Of a stretch of 64,000 nt of DNA, positions 9,532 through 19,052 are shown one piece after another. Both the position numbers and the translations under genes were made by a program. The stretch covers positions 2,604,001 to 2,668,000 of the forward strand of contig NZ_AP028067.1 in NCBI RefSeq assembly GCF_030297155.1. The letters run 5' to 3'. The notes under the pieces are model-generated. The model made no database searches. It saw only the letters and a list, made by a program, of their open reading frames with translations, and was not told where the DNA came from. The DNA comes from Vibrio sp. FE10 (lineage in GTDB: Bacteria; Pseudomonadota; Gammaproteobacteria; Enterobacterales; Vibrionaceae). How positions within the stretch are numbered: position 1 is the stretch's first letter; every line of letters begins with the position of its first letter.

Positions 9532-10452
9532 CTAGTAGCGAATTTTCGGGTCAATAAGCGCTAGTAAAATATCAACGATTGCGTTGAACAAGATGAATAG
9601 GAAACCAATCAAAATGGTAACACCCATTACTAACGAATAATCACGGTTAAACGCGGCGTTAACAAACAGCTTACCGATACCCGGCAGGCCGAAGATGGTT
9701 TCAACAACAACTGAACCTGTGATGATACCTACGAACGCTGGCCCCATGTATGAAACAACAGGGAGTAGTGCTGGTTTGAGCGCATGTTTAAGAACGATAT
9801 AACGGTAACTTAGACCTTTAGCACGAGCAGTACGGATAAAGTTACTGTTTAGGGTTTCAATCATGCTACCGCGAGTGATACGAGCAAAGGTTGCTACGTA
9901 TAGAAGAGACATCGCGATAACGGGTAGGACGATGTACATATACGTACCACCGTGCCAACCACCTGCTGGAAATATATGCCAGTGTAGAGAGAATAGGTAA
10001 ATAAGCGCTGGTGCCAACACGAAGGATGGCATCACCACCCCGAGCATGGCGGTAGACATTATAGTGTAATCGACCCAAGTATTGTGCTTAAGCGCGGCAA
10101 TGGTTCCCACCGATACCCCCATAATCAGGGTAAAGATAAAGGCAACAAAACCGACCTTCGCAGATACCGGAAGCGCAACTGCGATCAGCTCATTTACGGT
10201 GTAATCTTGATATTTGAATGATGGACCAAAGTCACCTTGAACGATGTTAGTCAAGTACGTTGTGTACTGTTCAAATACAGGTTTATCTAGGCCGTATTTA
10301 GCTTCGATGTTAGCCATAACTTCTGGCGGTAATGGGCGTTCGCTCGAAAACGGGTTACCCGGTGCGAAACGCATGAGAAAGAAAGATATAGTGATCAACA
10401 CCAACATGGTTGGAATCGCTTCGAATATCCTTTTCATAATGAATTTAAGCAT
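9532..10452 (-). CDS. oppB: Oligopeptide ABC transporter permease OppB
   Basis: OppB is the other permease. The N-terminal MLKFIMKRIFEAIPTMLVLI matches the typical OppB start, so I placed the start at 10452. The longer reading to 10479 adds nine unusual residues. The protein (306 residues) has six predicted membrane helices, the OppB-type motif FFLMRFAPGNPF and the EAA-like loop TARAKGLSYRYIVLKHALKPA. Downstream genes oppC, oppD and oppF follow closely, while oppA lies upstream beyond a hairpin. Confidence 0.95.
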   Translation of the reverse strand: MLKFIMKRIFEAIPTMLVLITISFFLMRFAPGNPFSSERPLPPEVMANIEAKYGLDKPVFEQYTTYLTNIVQGDFGPSFKYQDYTVNELIAVALPVSAKVGFVAFIFTLIMGVSVGTIAALKHNTWVDYTIMSTAMLGVVMPSFVLAPALIYLFSLHWHIFPAGGWHGGTYMYIVLPVIAMSLLYVATFARITRGSMIETLNSNFIRTARAKGLSYRYIVLKHALKPALLPVVSYMGPAFVGIITGSVVVETIFGLPGIGKLFVNAAFNRDYSLVMGVTILIGFLFILFNAIVDILLALIDPKIRY

Positions 10453-10497
10453 AAACTCACTCTTTTCAGTCTGTGACAATTAAAAATTAAATAGACA

Positions 10498-10521
10498 CTG
10501 TGTGCGATTTCTCGCACACAG
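10498..10521 (-). terminator. Hairpin between oppA and oppB (attenuator-like)
   Basis: Perfect ten-bp stem CTGTGTGCGA/TCGCACACAG with a four-base loop. On the minus strand it is followed by an AT-rich stretch with scattered T-runs, so it could act as a partial terminator or a 3' stabilising hairpin. This would raise OppA above the membrane components, a common arrangement for binding-protein operons. Confidence 0.6.
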
Positions 10522-10555
10522 GTCTAAGTTAGTTATATTTTATTTTTATAGGAGG

Positions 10556-12187
10556 TTATTTTGCTTTGATATAAAGATCTTTTGAATAGATCTTATCTTC
10601 GGCGTTACCTTCTGGGTAACCACCTAGCTGAGGTGATACAAGACGTGTTGTAACGTACTGGTAGACTGGAGCAATTGGCATGTCTTTAGCTAGCAGTTTT
10701 TCTGCTTCGATGTATAGCTTCGTACGCTCATCTTCTGAAGTAGAGCTTAGTGCTTTATCGATAATCTTGTCATAGTCAGCGCTCTTGTAGTGCTGACCAG
10801 CAGTTGTATTCTGGCTAACCATCAATGTTAGGAATGAAGATGCTTCATTGTAGTCACCACACCAACCTGCACGAGCAACGTCAAAGTTACCAGTATCTTT
10901 ACTGTCTAGGTATGATTTCCACTCTTGGTTTTCGAGTTTCGCGTTAATACCAAGCTCTTTCTTCCACATTGATGCGATTGCTACAGCAAGCTTCTTGTGG
11001 TTTTCAGATGTGTTGTAAAGCAGGTTGAATTCAAGTGGGTTGCTCTTCGTGTAGCCAGCTTCTTCAAGAAGACGCTTCGCTTCAGCAATACGCTCTTTTT
11101 GAGAAAGTTGACCATACTCTGGAGTTACCGGGTCAAAACCAGCAGTAATTTCAGGAGTCAAGAAGTAAGCTGGTTTTTGGCCTTGACCAAGAATCGCTTT
11201 CGTCACGATGTCACGGTCCATTGCGTAAGACATTGCTTTACGAACACGTACGTCGTCGAAAGGTGCTTTCTGTGCATTAAATTGGTAGTAATAAGTACAC
11301 AGGTTACCCTTAATGTTTACATCTTCTGGGTACTCTTTCTGTAAGCGACGGAAGTGCTCGTTAGGAACTTCGTATGTGAAATCTAGTTCGCCAGAAAGGA
11401 AGCGGTTCATTTCCGCAACTTGGTTCTCAATTGGTAGGAATGTTACTTTGTTAAGAACTGTATGTTCGTTATCCCAGTAATTTTCGTTGCGTACTAGTTC
11501 AAGACGCTCGTTAACTACCCATTGATTTGGAACAAATGCACCATTACCAACAAAGTTTTCAGGCTTAGTCCACTGGTCACCGAATTTTTCAACAGTTGCT
11601 TTATGTACTGGCTTAACTGTTGTGTGACCCATCATCATTACGAAATATGGGACCGCTGTATCTAAAGTCACTTCTAACGTGTAGTCATCTAAAGCTTTAA
11701 CGCCTAGTTCACTCTTGTCTTTCTTACCCGCGACGATATCTTTCGCATTCGCCATCTTGGTATATTCCATATACCAAGCGTATGGAGAAGCAGTTAAAGG
11801 ATCAACGGCACGTTGGAAGCTGTAAACAAAGTCATTTGCCGTTACAGGATCGCCGTTAGACCATTTAGCGTCTTTACGCAGGTGGAAAGTGAATGTTTTG
11901 TTGTCTGTCGTTTCCCAGCTTTCGGCTACGCCTGGGATTGTATTACCTTCGCCGTCTTGGTTCACTAGACCTTCTAGAAGATCACGAATTACGTGAGATT
12001 CTGGTACACCTTGAGATTTGTGAGGGTCGAGTGTTGCTACTTCAGTACCGTTACCGCGAACCAGTTCCTGAACTTTTGCTAGTTCAGTGCCTGCTGGAAC
12101 GTCAGCAGCGATAGAAAGAGTAGAAGTGGCAGCCACTGCCAAACCAGCACCTAGAAGAAGGGCTTGAGTGATTTTATTCTTGTACAT
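10556..12187 (-). CDS. oppA: Periplasmic oligopeptide-binding protein OppA
   Basis: OppA captures peptides in the periplasm for OppBCDF. It is 543 residues, the same length as I recall for the E. coli protein. There is a clear signal peptide (ITQALLLGAGLAVAATSTLS, likely cleavage after SIAA) and an SBP_bac_5 fold with EVATLDPHKSQGVPES, TFHLRKDAKWSNGDPVTANDFVYSFQR and a C-terminal LYIEAEKLLAKDMPIAPVYQY. It is the first gene of the operon, with a hairpin downstream. The 570-bp upstream region must hold its promoter. Confidence 0.97.
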   Translation of the reverse strand: MYKNKITQALLLGAGLAVAATSTLSIAADVPAGTELAKVQELVRGNGTEVATLDPHKSQGVPESHVIRDLLEGLVNQDGEGNTIPGVAESWETTDNKTFTFHLRKDAKWSNGDPVTANDFVYSFQRAVDPLTASPYAWYMEYTKMANAKDIVAGKKDKSELGVKALDDYTLEVTLDTAVPYFVMMMGHTTVKPVHKATVEKFGDQWTKPENFVGNGAFVPNQWVVNERLELVRNENYWDNEHTVLNKVTFLPIENQVAEMNRFLSGELDFTYEVPNEHFRRLQKEYPEDVNIKGNLCTYYYQFNAQKAPFDDVRVRKAMSYAMDRDIVTKAILGQGQKPAYFLTPEITAGFDPVTPEYGQLSQKERIAEAKRLLEEAGYTKSNPLEFNLLYNTSENHKKLAVAIASMWKKELGINAKLENQEWKSYLDSKDTGNFDVARAGWCGDYNEASSFLTLMVSQNTTAGQHYKSADYDKIIDKALSSTSEDERTKLYIEAEKLLAKDMPIAPVYQYVTTRLVSPQLGGYPEGNAEDKIYSKDLYIKAK

Positions 12188-12758
12188 TTAATAAACTCCA
12201 AGTTTTTCTTATTGCATCCATGACTTCTTTGGCAGGTTCACTGAACGGCAGTGATTTAGATTTCTTTAGCTCAAAAATTAAGCATAAAAATCTAAAACCT
12301 TACAAAGATTGAGGCACACACTATCAACCATTGAAGTAATTTGCCATAAACAAGTCGCAAAAAATCGGATAATTCTCCGAAGTATTCAAGGTATCAGTGT
12401 AAATCTCTAATAAAAACCTAATACATAGTGAGTTACACATAGGGAATTATTAAAAAACAGCCTTTAGTGTTGATGTATCTGTATTGATACTTTTTTTTAG
12501 CATCTTATGCTAGAACACTGCCGACAAATTAACATTAATGCCACATGAAATCTAATTGCACATCACATATCACCTAAACAGACTCCACTATTTGTGAGGA
12601 TTATCACTTTTTACAAAACAGCATAATGCGCTGCACCAAAACAGATTCAACACTGCACCAAACCAGACAAAATCCCACCTAGAATTTATATGCACCTTGA
12701 ATGCTTAACCATTTATTAAATGCAGTGTTTATTTATAAATCACTTTGTAGCACGCACA
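12188..12758. other. Intergenic region upstream of oppA
   Basis: This AT-rich gap between oppA and the moa terminator contains no ORF of note. It should carry the oppA promoter and leader. I see no clear riboswitch or operator, only loose repeats of GCACCAAA around 12633-12662. Confidence 0.4.
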
Positions 12759-12787
12759 AAAAAGCCGACGTTCAACGTCGGCTTTCT
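12759..12787 (-). terminator. Terminator of the moa operon
   Basis: Stem GCCGACGTT/AACGTCGGC. On the minus strand it runs into TTTTTT. It is 65 bp past the moaE stop. Confidence 0.88.
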
Positions 12788-12851
12788 TATTATTCACGTC
12801 ACAACCTGAAATGCGTTTTCACGTTAAGGACGAGACACGATATGAGATAGC

Positions 12852-13325
12852 TTACTTTTCCCAACGCTCTGCTGCTTTCGCGTCTGAATCGCGAGAATCA
12901 ACCCAACGAGTCGCTTCTGTCGTTCTTTCCTTTTTCCAAAACGGCGCTTTGGTTTTCAGGAAGTCCATAACAAACTCACACGCTTCAAAGGCGGCACCAC
13001 GGTGTGCACTTGATACACCAACGTAAACAATCTGGTCACCAATATCTAGGTCACCCACGCGGTGAATCACTCGCATCTTCTGGATAGGCCAGCGCGCTTC
13101 GGCTTGATCACAGATCTCACTCAGAGACTTCTCTGTCATTCCAGGATAATGCTCTAAAGACAAACCAATCACGTTGTCGCCCAAGTTCATGTCACGAACT
13201 TTACCAACAAACGTCACTACCGCTCCAGCGGTTGTACCTTGAGCCAAGTAATCGTATTCGTCGCCCACAGAAAAATCATCTGTAGTAACTAATACTCTTT
13301 GGTCAAGAACTTGAGAGTCATTCAT
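12852..13325 (-). CDS. moaE: Molybdopterin synthase catalytic subunit
   Basis: MoaE, as a heterotetramer with MoaD, inserts two sulfurs into cyclic pyranopterin monophosphate to make molybdopterin. The 157-residue protein carries the family blocks AGAVVTFVGKVRDMN, LEHYPGMTEKSL, IHRVGDLDIGDQIVYVGVSS, HRGAAFEACEFVMDFLKTKAPFWKKE (catalytic lysines in this block) and TRWVDS. It is the last gene of moaABCDE and starts two bases after the moaD stop codon. Confidence 0.96.
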   Translation of the reverse strand: MNDSQVLDQRVLVTTDDFSVGDEYDYLAQGTTAGAVVTFVGKVRDMNLGDNVIGLSLEHYPGMTEKSLSEICDQAEARWPIQKMRVIHRVGDLDIGDQIVYVGVSSAHRGAAFEACEFVMDFLKTKAPFWKKERTTEATRWVDSRDSDAKAAERWEK

Positions 13326-13327
13326 GG

Positions 13328-13573
13328 CTAACCTCCAGTAACAGGTGGGAAGAAAGCCACTTCGTCGCCGTCTTTCACTTCAGTCGTTAGAGGTACGATA
13401 GATTGGTTAAGCGCAGCCAGAAGCTTGCCCTCTTCCAAAGCGATGTCCCATTTACCTTCTTGCTGCACAAGGTGGCTGCGAATCGCTTCAATCGTCTTGA
13501 ACTGTGCATCAACTTCAACGCTATCGACGCCGACAAGTTCACGCGTTTGTGCAAAGAAAAGTACCGTAATCAT
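13328..13573 (-). CDS. moaD: Molybdopterin synthase sulfur-carrier subunit
   Basis: This 81-residue ubiquitin-like protein ends in the required Gly-Gly (FFPPVTGG), which MoeB adenylates and which then carries the thiocarboxylate. The start [14 protein letters not shown] is typical of MoaD. Its ATG overlaps the moaC stop (ATGA), showing translational coupling. Confidence 0.96.
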   Translation of the reverse strand: MITVLFFAQTRELVGVDSVEVDAQFKTIEAIRSHLVQQEGKWDIALEEGKLLAALNQSIVPLTTEVKDGDEVAFFPPVTGG

Positions 13574-14049
13574 GATTCCACCTTGAAGTGACCTGATTTA
13601 CCACCTGTCTTCTCTAACAGGCGCACATTCTCGATAACAATGTCTTTCTGAACAGCTTTACACATATCGTAAATGGTTAGCGCAGCAACAGAAGCAGCCG
13701 TCAGCGCTTCCATTTCTACGCCTGTCTTACCAGCAAGCTTACAAACAGATTCGATGCGAACCTTGTTTTCAGACTCGATAGCCTCAAGCTGAACTTCAAC
13801 CTTAGTCAGCAACAATGGGTGACACAGTGGAATCAGGTCCCACGTCTTCTTCGCCGCTTGAATACCAGCAATACGTGCCGTTGCGAAAACATCACCTTTA
13901 TGGTGGCTGCCAGAAACAATCAGCTCTAGTGTTTCTGCTGACATTTGAACGAAAGCTTCTGCTCTCGCTTCACGTACTGTCTCTGCTTTAGCCGATACAT
14001 CGACCATGTTTGCTTCGCCAGACGCGTTAATGTGGGTAAATTGGCTCAT
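13570..14049 (-). CDS. moaC: Cyclic pyranopterin monophosphate synthase
   Basis: MoaC completes formation of cyclic pyranopterin monophosphate from the MoaA product. The 159-residue protein shows [67 protein letters not shown] and the C-terminal [10 protein letters not shown] used the ATG at 14049, which has AAGGTGG seven bases upstream, instead of an in-frame TTG six bases earlier. Confidence 0.96.
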   Translation of the reverse strand: MSQFTHINASGEANMVDVSAKAETVREARAEAFVQMSAETLELIVSGSHHKGDVFATARIAGIQAAKKTWDLIPLCHPLLLTKVEVQLEAIESENKVRIESVCKLAGKTGVEMEALTAASVAALTIYDMCKAVQKDIVIENVRLLEKTGGKSGHFKVES

Positions 14050-14061
14050 GCTCAAACCACC

Positions 14062-14574
14062 TTATACAGAAAGATGTGGCATGAAGTTACAAGGACGGTG
14101 GCTAGCGTCCATCTGTTGCTTGATGATCTTAGTCCAACCTGTGCGGCACGCACCTGTAGAACCTGGCATCGCAAAGATAACCGTGTGGTTAGCAAAACCC
14201 GCGATCGCACGAGATTGAATCGTCGATGTGCCGATCTCTTCGTAAGACACTTGGCGGAATAGCTCACCAAAGCCTTCTACTTCTTTGTCGAATAGTGGCT
14301 TAAGCGCTTCCGGTGTGCTGTCACGAGATGTAAAACCCGTACCGCCCGTGATCATGATAGCTTGAACGCTTTCATCCGCAATCCACTTAGAGACGATCGC
14401 ACGGATCTTGTACATGTCATCGATAACAATTTGCTTATCAACCACGTTGTGGCCTGCTTCTTTAGCATGCTCAGCTAGGTAACCACCTGACGTGTCATTT
14501 TCTTCTGTACGAGTATCTGAAACCGTTAGTACTGCGATGTTTGCTGCTTGGAATTTGCTTTCTGCGTGACCCAT
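14062..14574 (-). CDS. moaB: Molybdenum cofactor biosynthesis protein B
   Basis: MoaB is a MogA-like MoCF_biosynth protein of 170 residues, the length I recall for the E. coli protein. Blocks include [20 protein letters not shown], the [15 protein letters not shown] loop and [24 protein letters not shown] lies four bases upstream of the ATG at 14574, so I prefer this to the eight-codon longer reading. Its exact biochemical role in bacteria that also have MogA is unsettled. Confidence 0.94.
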   Translation of the reverse strand: MGHAESKFQAANIAVLTVSDTRTEENDTSGGYLAEHAKEAGHNVVDKQIVIDDMYKIRAIVSKWIADESVQAIMITGGTGFTSRDSTPEALKPLFDKEVEGFGELFRQVSYEEIGTSTIQSRAIAGFANHTVIFAMPGSTGACRTGWTKIIKQQMDASHRPCNFMPHLSV

Positions 14575-14665
14575 TTGCTCACCTATATAAATTTTCAATG
14601 ATTAGACTGATTCGCCCAGCTTAAAGAAGCTGAGCGATAAAATGCTTTAGAGTATGTATAGCGGG

Positions 14666-15655
14666 TTAACCGCCGATTGACGCCAAGTTTGGAGTCATGC
14701 CGCTGTTGCCATCATGCAAGAAGTGGCTAACGGACTTGGTTTGAAGCTGAGCCTGAATTCGATCAATGAGCTCTTGCTCTTGTTGATCTTCTTGAATCAG
14801 ATCTCTCAGTTCAACACCGTGGTCGCCAAACAGACATAGGTGAAGTTTACCGGTCGCAGAAACACGCAGTCGGTTACAACTCTCACAGAAGTCTTTCTCG
14901 TAAGGCATGATCAAACCAATTTCACCCTTGTAGTCTGGGTGGACAAACACTTGTGCTGGGCCATCGTTAACAGCTTTGACTTTTAACAGCCAACCGTTAG
15001 CAATAAGCTGATTGCGAATCGCAACGCCAGATACATGATGTTTATCGAACAACTCGTCCATCTCGCCAGTTTTCATCAGCTCGATAAAACGTAATTGAAT
15101 AGGTTTGTCTTTGATCCAATTAAGGAAGGCTGGTAATTCCTGACTGTTGAGGTCTTTCATCAATACAACGTTGACTTTGACTTGTTCATAGCCAACCTCA
15201 AACGCTTTATCAATACCTCGCATAACCTCAGTAAACTTATTCTCACCAGTGATCTGATGGAACATACGTGAATCTAAGCTATCCACGCTAACGTTTATAT
15301 GAGTTAAACCAGCATCACGCCATTGCCCTACTTGTTTCTCCATGCGGTAGCCATTGGTTGTCGTGGCTACTTTTTCGATGCCTGGAGTAGAAGCAACTGT
15401 ATGTATGATTTCAGGAAAGTCTTTACGCAGACTCGGCTCTCCGCCTGTAATGCGGATCTTTGAGGTGCCACAATCTGCAAACGCTTTTACAACGCGTTTG
15501 ATCTCGGGAACACTTAAAAAAGACGAGTTTTTTTGCCCTGATGGTTTATAACCATCTGGCAAGCAGTAAGTACATTTAAAGTTACAGACGTCTGTAACCG
15601 ACAAGCGCAAATAATAAAATTTGCGATGGAATCTATCTTCGAATTGTTGCGCCAC
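14666..15655 (-). CDS. moaA: GTP 3',8-cyclase
   Basis: MoaA is the radical-SAM enzyme that starts Moco synthesis from GTP. The SAM cluster motif is in [18 protein letters not shown], followed by [12 protein letters not shown]. The C-terminal second 4Fe-4S site is [21 protein letters not shown], and the protein ends in GG. The likely start is the GTG at 15655, which has AAAGGTG five bases upstream and gives a 329-residue protein, the normal length. The ORF can be read five codons further from a TTG. Confidence 0.95.
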   Translation of the reverse strand: MAQQFEDRFHRKFYYLRLSVTDVCNFKCTYCLPDGYKPSGQKNSSFLSVPEIKRVVKAFADCGTSKIRITGGEPSLRKDFPEIIHTVASTPGIEKVATTTNGYRMEKQVGQWRDAGLTHINVSVDSLDSRMFHQITGENKFTEVMRGIDKAFEVGYEQVKVNVVLMKDLNSQELPAFLNWIKDKPIQLRFIELMKTGEMDELFDKHHVSGVAIRNQLIANGWLLKVKAVNDGPAQVFVHPDYKGEIGLIMPYEKDFCESCNRLRVSATGKLHLCLFGDHGVELRDLIQEDQQEQELIDRIQAQLQTKSVSHFLHDGNSGMTPNLASIGG

Positions 15656-15830
15656 GGAACACCTTTCCAAACACGGGAGGCATAATCATTTCCAATTAAG
15701 CCCTTGTGACAACATGTCACTGGCTCTTGATGCGTATCGGTACAGCAAATTCCACTGTGCGACTTAGCATGCGAGAGCTCGGAGTTATGGCAACTGCACG
15801 TTATATTCACACGCGCAGTAGCTGAGTAAT
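15656..15830 (-). promoter_or_regulatory. Structured moaA leader, candidate Moco riboswitch
   Basis: The leader contains several inverted segments (GTGACA-TGT-TGTCAC, and GCTCT paired with AAGAGC). Next to the moaA ribosome binding site it holds GCCTCCC followed by GGAAAGG, which resembles the conserved 3' part of the Moco RNA motif found upstream of moaA in gamma-proteobacteria. Binding of the cofactor would occlude the GGAAAGG ribosome site. This is recognition from memory and needs a covariance-model check. Confidence 0.5.
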
Positions 15831-15990
15831 AAAATACTTAATATTTGTACGTGAATCTAGCTCTGATGACAAAAAACGGGTCACATCGGCAAAAAAAACG
15901 TATCAAACCCTCAAAATAACTCTTGTTGAGTATCTGACGAGAAGCATTTAACCTAAATTATAGTTGGTAATAATCTAACAAGAACAAAAA

Positions 15991-16878
15991 ATGAATATTT
16001 ACTCTTCAAAGAAAGTCGTAGCAATCGGTGGAGGCCATGGCTTAGGTCGTATGCTTGCTGCATTAAAAGACTTTGGTAGTAATGCGACTGGCATTGTTGC
16101 AACAACAGATAACGGTGGTTCAACCGGACGAATTCGAGACTGCCAAGGTGGTATTGCTTGGGGAGATACTCGTAACTGTATCAACCAATTGATCACTGAG
16201 CCTTCCATCAGTTCGATGATGTTTGAGTACCGCTTTCGCGGTCAAGGTGAGCTGGACGGCCATAACCTCGGCAATCTGATGCTTACTGCTTTGGACAACT
16301 TATCCGTTCGTCCGTTGGAAGCCATCAACCTGATCAGAAACATGTTGAAGGTCGATGTGAATATCGTCCCAATGACTGAGCATCCTTCTGATCTCACAGC
16401 ACTTTCAATGGATGGTCGTTGGGTTACGGGTGAAACCAACGTTGACGACATGACAGAAAAACTGCGCATGATGGACTTGTCTCCAGAAGTGCCCGCAACC
16501 AGAGAAGCCGTTGCAGCCGTCGAACAAGCCGACTGTATCGTTCTTGGCCCTGGCAGCTTCCTGACCAGTGTGATGCCTCCGCTGCTACTGCCAGAAATTG
16601 GTAAAGCAATCGCAGGAAACACCAAGGCAAAAGTTATTTTCATTGAAAACCTTTCGCCGGAACATGGCCCTGCAGGAAAAATGACGCTTCAAGAACAGCT
16701 TGAATGGTGTGAACGTACCTGCAAAGCGAGAAAAATTGATGTCGTGCTGGGCAATGCGCCGCACCCTGAACTTGAAGGACTTTGGAACTGCGTGACCACC
16801 GACCTTGCCTCTCCTAACCGAGATTGGCGACATGACCGTTTAAAGCTTCAACAAGCGATTCGGGCTCAACTCGCTTAA
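15991..16878 (+). CDS. ybhK: YvcK/YbhK family gluconeogenesis factor-like protein
   Basis: The 295-residue protein begins with VVAIGGGHGLGRMLAALKDF and continues VATTDNGGSTGRIRD, a Rossmann-like UPF0052/CofD-related fold. LGPGSFLTSVMPPLLLPEI and SPEHGPAGKMTLQEQLEW are later family blocks. Bacillus YvcK is needed for growth on gluconeogenic carbon and binds UDP-sugars. In E. coli ybhK also lies divergently next to moaA, as here, so ybhK is the natural name. Confidence 0.92.
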   Translation: MNIYSSKKVVAIGGGHGLGRMLAALKDFGSNATGIVATTDNGGSTGRIRDCQGGIAWGDTRNCINQLITEPSISSMMFEYRFRGQGELDGHNLGNLMLTALDNLSVRPLEAINLIRNMLKVDVNIVPMTEHPSDLTALSMDGRWVTGETNVDDMTEKLRMMDLSPEVPATREAVAAVEQADCIVLGPGSFLTSVMPPLLLPEIGKAIAGNTKAKVIFIENLSPEHGPAGKMTLQEQLEWCERTCKARKIDVVLGNAPHPELEGLWNCVTTDLASPNRDWRHDRLKLQQAIRAQLA

Positions 16879-16905
16879 TACTTATAGCTTGTAGCTTAAT
16901 GCTTG

Positions 16906-16940
16906 CAGTTTGTAGTTTGTAGTTTGTAGTTTGTAGTTTG
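16906..16940. repeat. Tandem heptamer repeat (TAGTTTG)x5
   Basis: Five consecutive seven-base copies, the first reading CAGTTTG. They lie just after ybhK, preceded by related degenerate copies (AGCTTGTAGCTTAATGCTTG). This is a slipped-strand simple repeat in untranslated sequence, with no spacer structure that would suggest CRISPR. Confidence 0.85.
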
Positions 16941-16967
16941 AGCTAAACGACAGAGACCAGTAAAAAC

Positions 16968-16995
16968 AAAAAAGGAGCATCATGCTCCTTTTTTA
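16968..16995. terminator. Bidirectional terminator between ybhK and luxU
   Basis: GGAGCAT-C-ATGCTCC hairpin with an A-run on one side and TTTTTT on the other, serving two convergent genes. Confidence 0.85.
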
Positions 16996-17023
16996 ATATC
17001 TACTGATGCCACCATCAACCGTT

Positions 17024-17368
17024 TTAAAGATCAGTCATCAACTGCTGATATTCCGTGTACGTTGATAGCAGAAGTTCTTGCATATCTTGAAAATCAACGT
17101 CTGTCACGGGTAACGCTTGTTTCACTTTTGCATCCACACTAATCGCAAAACTACACAAAGAATCTGCGCCAAAGCTCGCGGCGCTGCTCTTTAAGGCATG
17201 GCTAATGTCGGCCAGATACTTCGATGTATCTGTGTCTTTATTGAGATCTAGGTGCTCATAGTATCCTTTCAATTCACCTAAAAATATTTCCAGTAACACT
17301 GGAACATTCTCTTGCCCGATTTCGCCGGCAAGCTCATCAACTTTTTGCTGATTTAATACTTTCATCAT
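17024..17368 (-). CDS. luxU: Quorum-sensing phosphorelay protein LuxU
   Basis: LuxU is the single-domain histidine phosphotransfer protein that passes phosphate between hybrid sensor kinases (LuxN, LuxPQ, CqsS type) and LuxO. The 114-residue length is normal. The phosphorylated histidine is His57 in [15 protein letters not shown]. The gene starts 24 bp after luxO ends, so the two form one transcription unit. An ATG-ATG pair at the start leaves the first residue uncertain by one. Confidence 0.95.
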   Translation of the reverse strand: MMKVLNQQKVDELAGEIGQENVPVLLEIFLGELKGYYEHLDLNKDTDTSKYLADISHALKSSAASFGADSLCSFAISVDAKVKQALPVTDVDFQDMQELLLSTYTEYQQLMTDL

Positions 17369-17391
17369 CGTTCTTTCTTATTGTTTGGTGA

Positions 17392-18780
17392 TTACTGCTT
17401 CGCATTCCACGTTTGCAATTTACGGTAAATCGTCGATGGACTGACATCCAAGAAACCTGCCGCGCGTGGGATGTTGCCATCACACGCTTTTATGGCCTGT
17501 TCGATTGCCGTTTTCTCAGTGATCCACAATGGGAAAATATCTTTTACCGTGATGTCTTCATTCTGCTTCTCTTTCAGTCGCAGACTGTTTTCAATCGGTT
17601 GATTCAATGGGGGCGGAAGCATGTTCAGAGTAATCTCTTTACCATTATTCAATACCACCACATTTCGTAATACGTTTTGTAGCTGACGAACGTTACCCGG
17701 CCACTCGTATTGATTAAAGCGATCCAGGACTTCCTGAGCAAAACGCACAAAAGCCTTACCTTCCTCAACAGACATATAGCCCAGCAGCGAGTACGCAATT
17801 TCAATAACATCTTCCCCACGCTCACGCAGTGGCGGCAAGTGCAGAGGAATCACGTATAAACGATAGTATAAATCTTCTCTAAAGCGACCTTCTTGTACTT
17901 CTTTCCAAGGATCACGGTTGGTAGCACAAACAAAGCGCACATCAACGCTCTTCATTTTTGAAGAACCCACTTTTTGAAAAGTACCAGTTTGAATGAAACG
18001 CAGAAGCTTGGTTTGCAACTCAAGATCCATTTCGCACAACTCATCGAGGAACAGGGTTCCACCATCTGCGAGTTCAGCAGCGCCTTGACGATCCGTTGCG
18101 GCACCGGTAAAGGCACCCTTAACGTGACCAAACAGTTCACTTTCAATCAAATCTTTAGGAATAGCGGCACAGTTAATCGCGATGAAAGGCTTATCACCAC
18201 GCTTACTCGCAGCGTGAATCGCTTCTGCACACACCTCTTTACCGGTACCACTTTCACCCGTGATGAAGATACTCGCCTTACTTGATGCTGCAGAATCAAT
18301 CGTTCGGTAGACCTGTTGCATGGTCTGGCTGCTACCAATGAAGCCTTGATAGTTTTGATTACCGGGATGTTCAGCGCTGTTTTTGAGTTTTGTCGCTTTG
18401 CGGATCGCGTTGTTCACCGTAATACGAAGTCGGTCGGCTTCACACGGTTTGATAAGAAAATCTTGAGAACCATGACGCATCGCTTCAACGGCCGTATCAA
18501 TCGAGCCGTGAGCCGTCATAAAGATGACAGGAACTTCTGGGTATTTTTGTTTTACAGCAAATAGCACGTCCATACCCGTCATATCAGGTAGACGTAGATC
18601 TAATAAAATAAGGTCTGGGATTCGGTGATTCAAACTCTCAATTGCATCGCGGCCTGTGCCGACAATGTTGATATCAATCTCGAGCGGTGTAAGATACGAG
18701 CGATATAGAGCCGCTACTGAAGCGGTATCCTCTACCATCAACAAATACTTCGATTTGTTATCTAGCGTTTTTGATTGCAT
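17392..18780 (-). CDS. luxO: Quorum-sensing response regulator LuxO
   Basis: LuxO is a sigma-54-dependent NtrC-family regulator. When phosphorylated at low cell density it activates the Qrr small RNAs, which control the LuxR/HapR-type master regulator. Domains in order are a receiver (residues 13-125, phospho-Asp61 in [11 protein letters not shown]), an AAA+ sigma-54 activator core with Walker [15 protein letters not shown] loop and Walker [17 protein letters not shown], and a C-terminal Fis-type HTH ([20 protein letters not shown]). The 462-residue length is usual. It is divergent from qrr1. Confidence 0.98.
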   Translation of the reverse strand: MQSKTLDNKSKYLLMVEDTASVAALYRSYLTPLEIDINIVGTGRDAIESLNHRIPDLILLDLRLPDMTGMDVLFAVKQKYPEVPVIFMTAHGSIDTAVEAMRHGSQDFLIKPCEADRLRITVNNAIRKATKLKNSAEHPGNQNYQGFIGSSQTMQQVYRTIDSAASSKASIFITGESGTGKEVCAEAIHAASKRGDKPFIAINCAAIPKDLIESELFGHVKGAFTGAATDRQGAAELADGGTLFLDELCEMDLELQTKLLRFIQTGTFQKVGSSKMKSVDVRFVCATNRDPWKEVQEGRFREDLYYRLYVIPLHLPPLRERGEDVIEIAYSLLGYMSVEEGKAFVRFAQEVLDRFNQYEWPGNVRQLQNVLRNVVVLNNGKEITLNMLPPPLNQPIENSLRLKEKQNEDITVKDIFPLWITEKTAIEQAIKACDGNIPRAAGFLDVSPSTIYRKLQTWNAKQ

Positions 18781-18827
18781 ATCCTAGCCATTATAATTTG
18801 CATTTCTTATTATAATCGCATTCCGCT

Positions 18828-18840
18828 TTGCATTATGCAA
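18828..18840. promoter_or_regulatory. LuxO-type binding site in the luxO-qrr1 intergenic region
   Basis: TTGCA-TTA-TGCAA is a perfect copy of the LuxO box TTGCA-N3-TGCAA known from vibrios. A half site TTGCA lies at 18798. It is 48 bp upstream of luxO and about 65-75 bp upstream of the qrr1 -24/-12 element, suiting both activation of qrr1 and autorepression of luxO. Confidence 0.8.
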
Positions 18841-18903
18841 ATTAACCACAGTATTTGTGGAACATTTCTTTCCCTGTTTAAAACAATCAATGTGTTATCG
18901 ATG

Positions 18904-18919
18904 TGGCACGAACGATGCA
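18904..18919 (+). promoter_or_regulatory. Sigma-54 promoter of qrr1
   Basis: TGGCAC-N5-ATGCA, with GG and GC in the invariant -24/-12 positions. It is followed about 11 bp later by the expected Qrr1 5' end. Confidence 0.85.
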
Positions 18920-18929
18920 GTTATCTAAC

Positions 18930-19022
18930 TGACCTTCGGGTCACCTAGCCAACTGACGTTGTTAGTGGACCTTGTGTTCACAAACGTAAGCCAGTAGAAC
19001 ATTTACTACTGGCTGTTTTTTT
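18930..19022 (+). ncRNA. qrr1: Qrr1 quorum regulatory small RNA
   Basis: The roughly 93-nt RNA begins with the stem TGACC-TTC-GGGTCA, then the conserved pairing region CCTAGCCAACTGACGTTG TTAG shared by all Vibrio Qrr RNAs. It ends in the terminator hairpin CCAGTAG/CTACTGG followed by a run of T. Its position divergent from luxO matches qrr1 in other vibrios. It acts with Hfq on luxR/hapR-type, aphA and luxO mRNAs (known for the family). Confidence 0.93.
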
Positions 19023-19052
19023 GTCTGAAATTCCAGTCCCGACGAGCTAACC

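Noticed and set aside
16906..16940. Possible CRISPR
   Set aside because: The seven-base repeats are directly adjacent, without spacers, and no cas genes are present.
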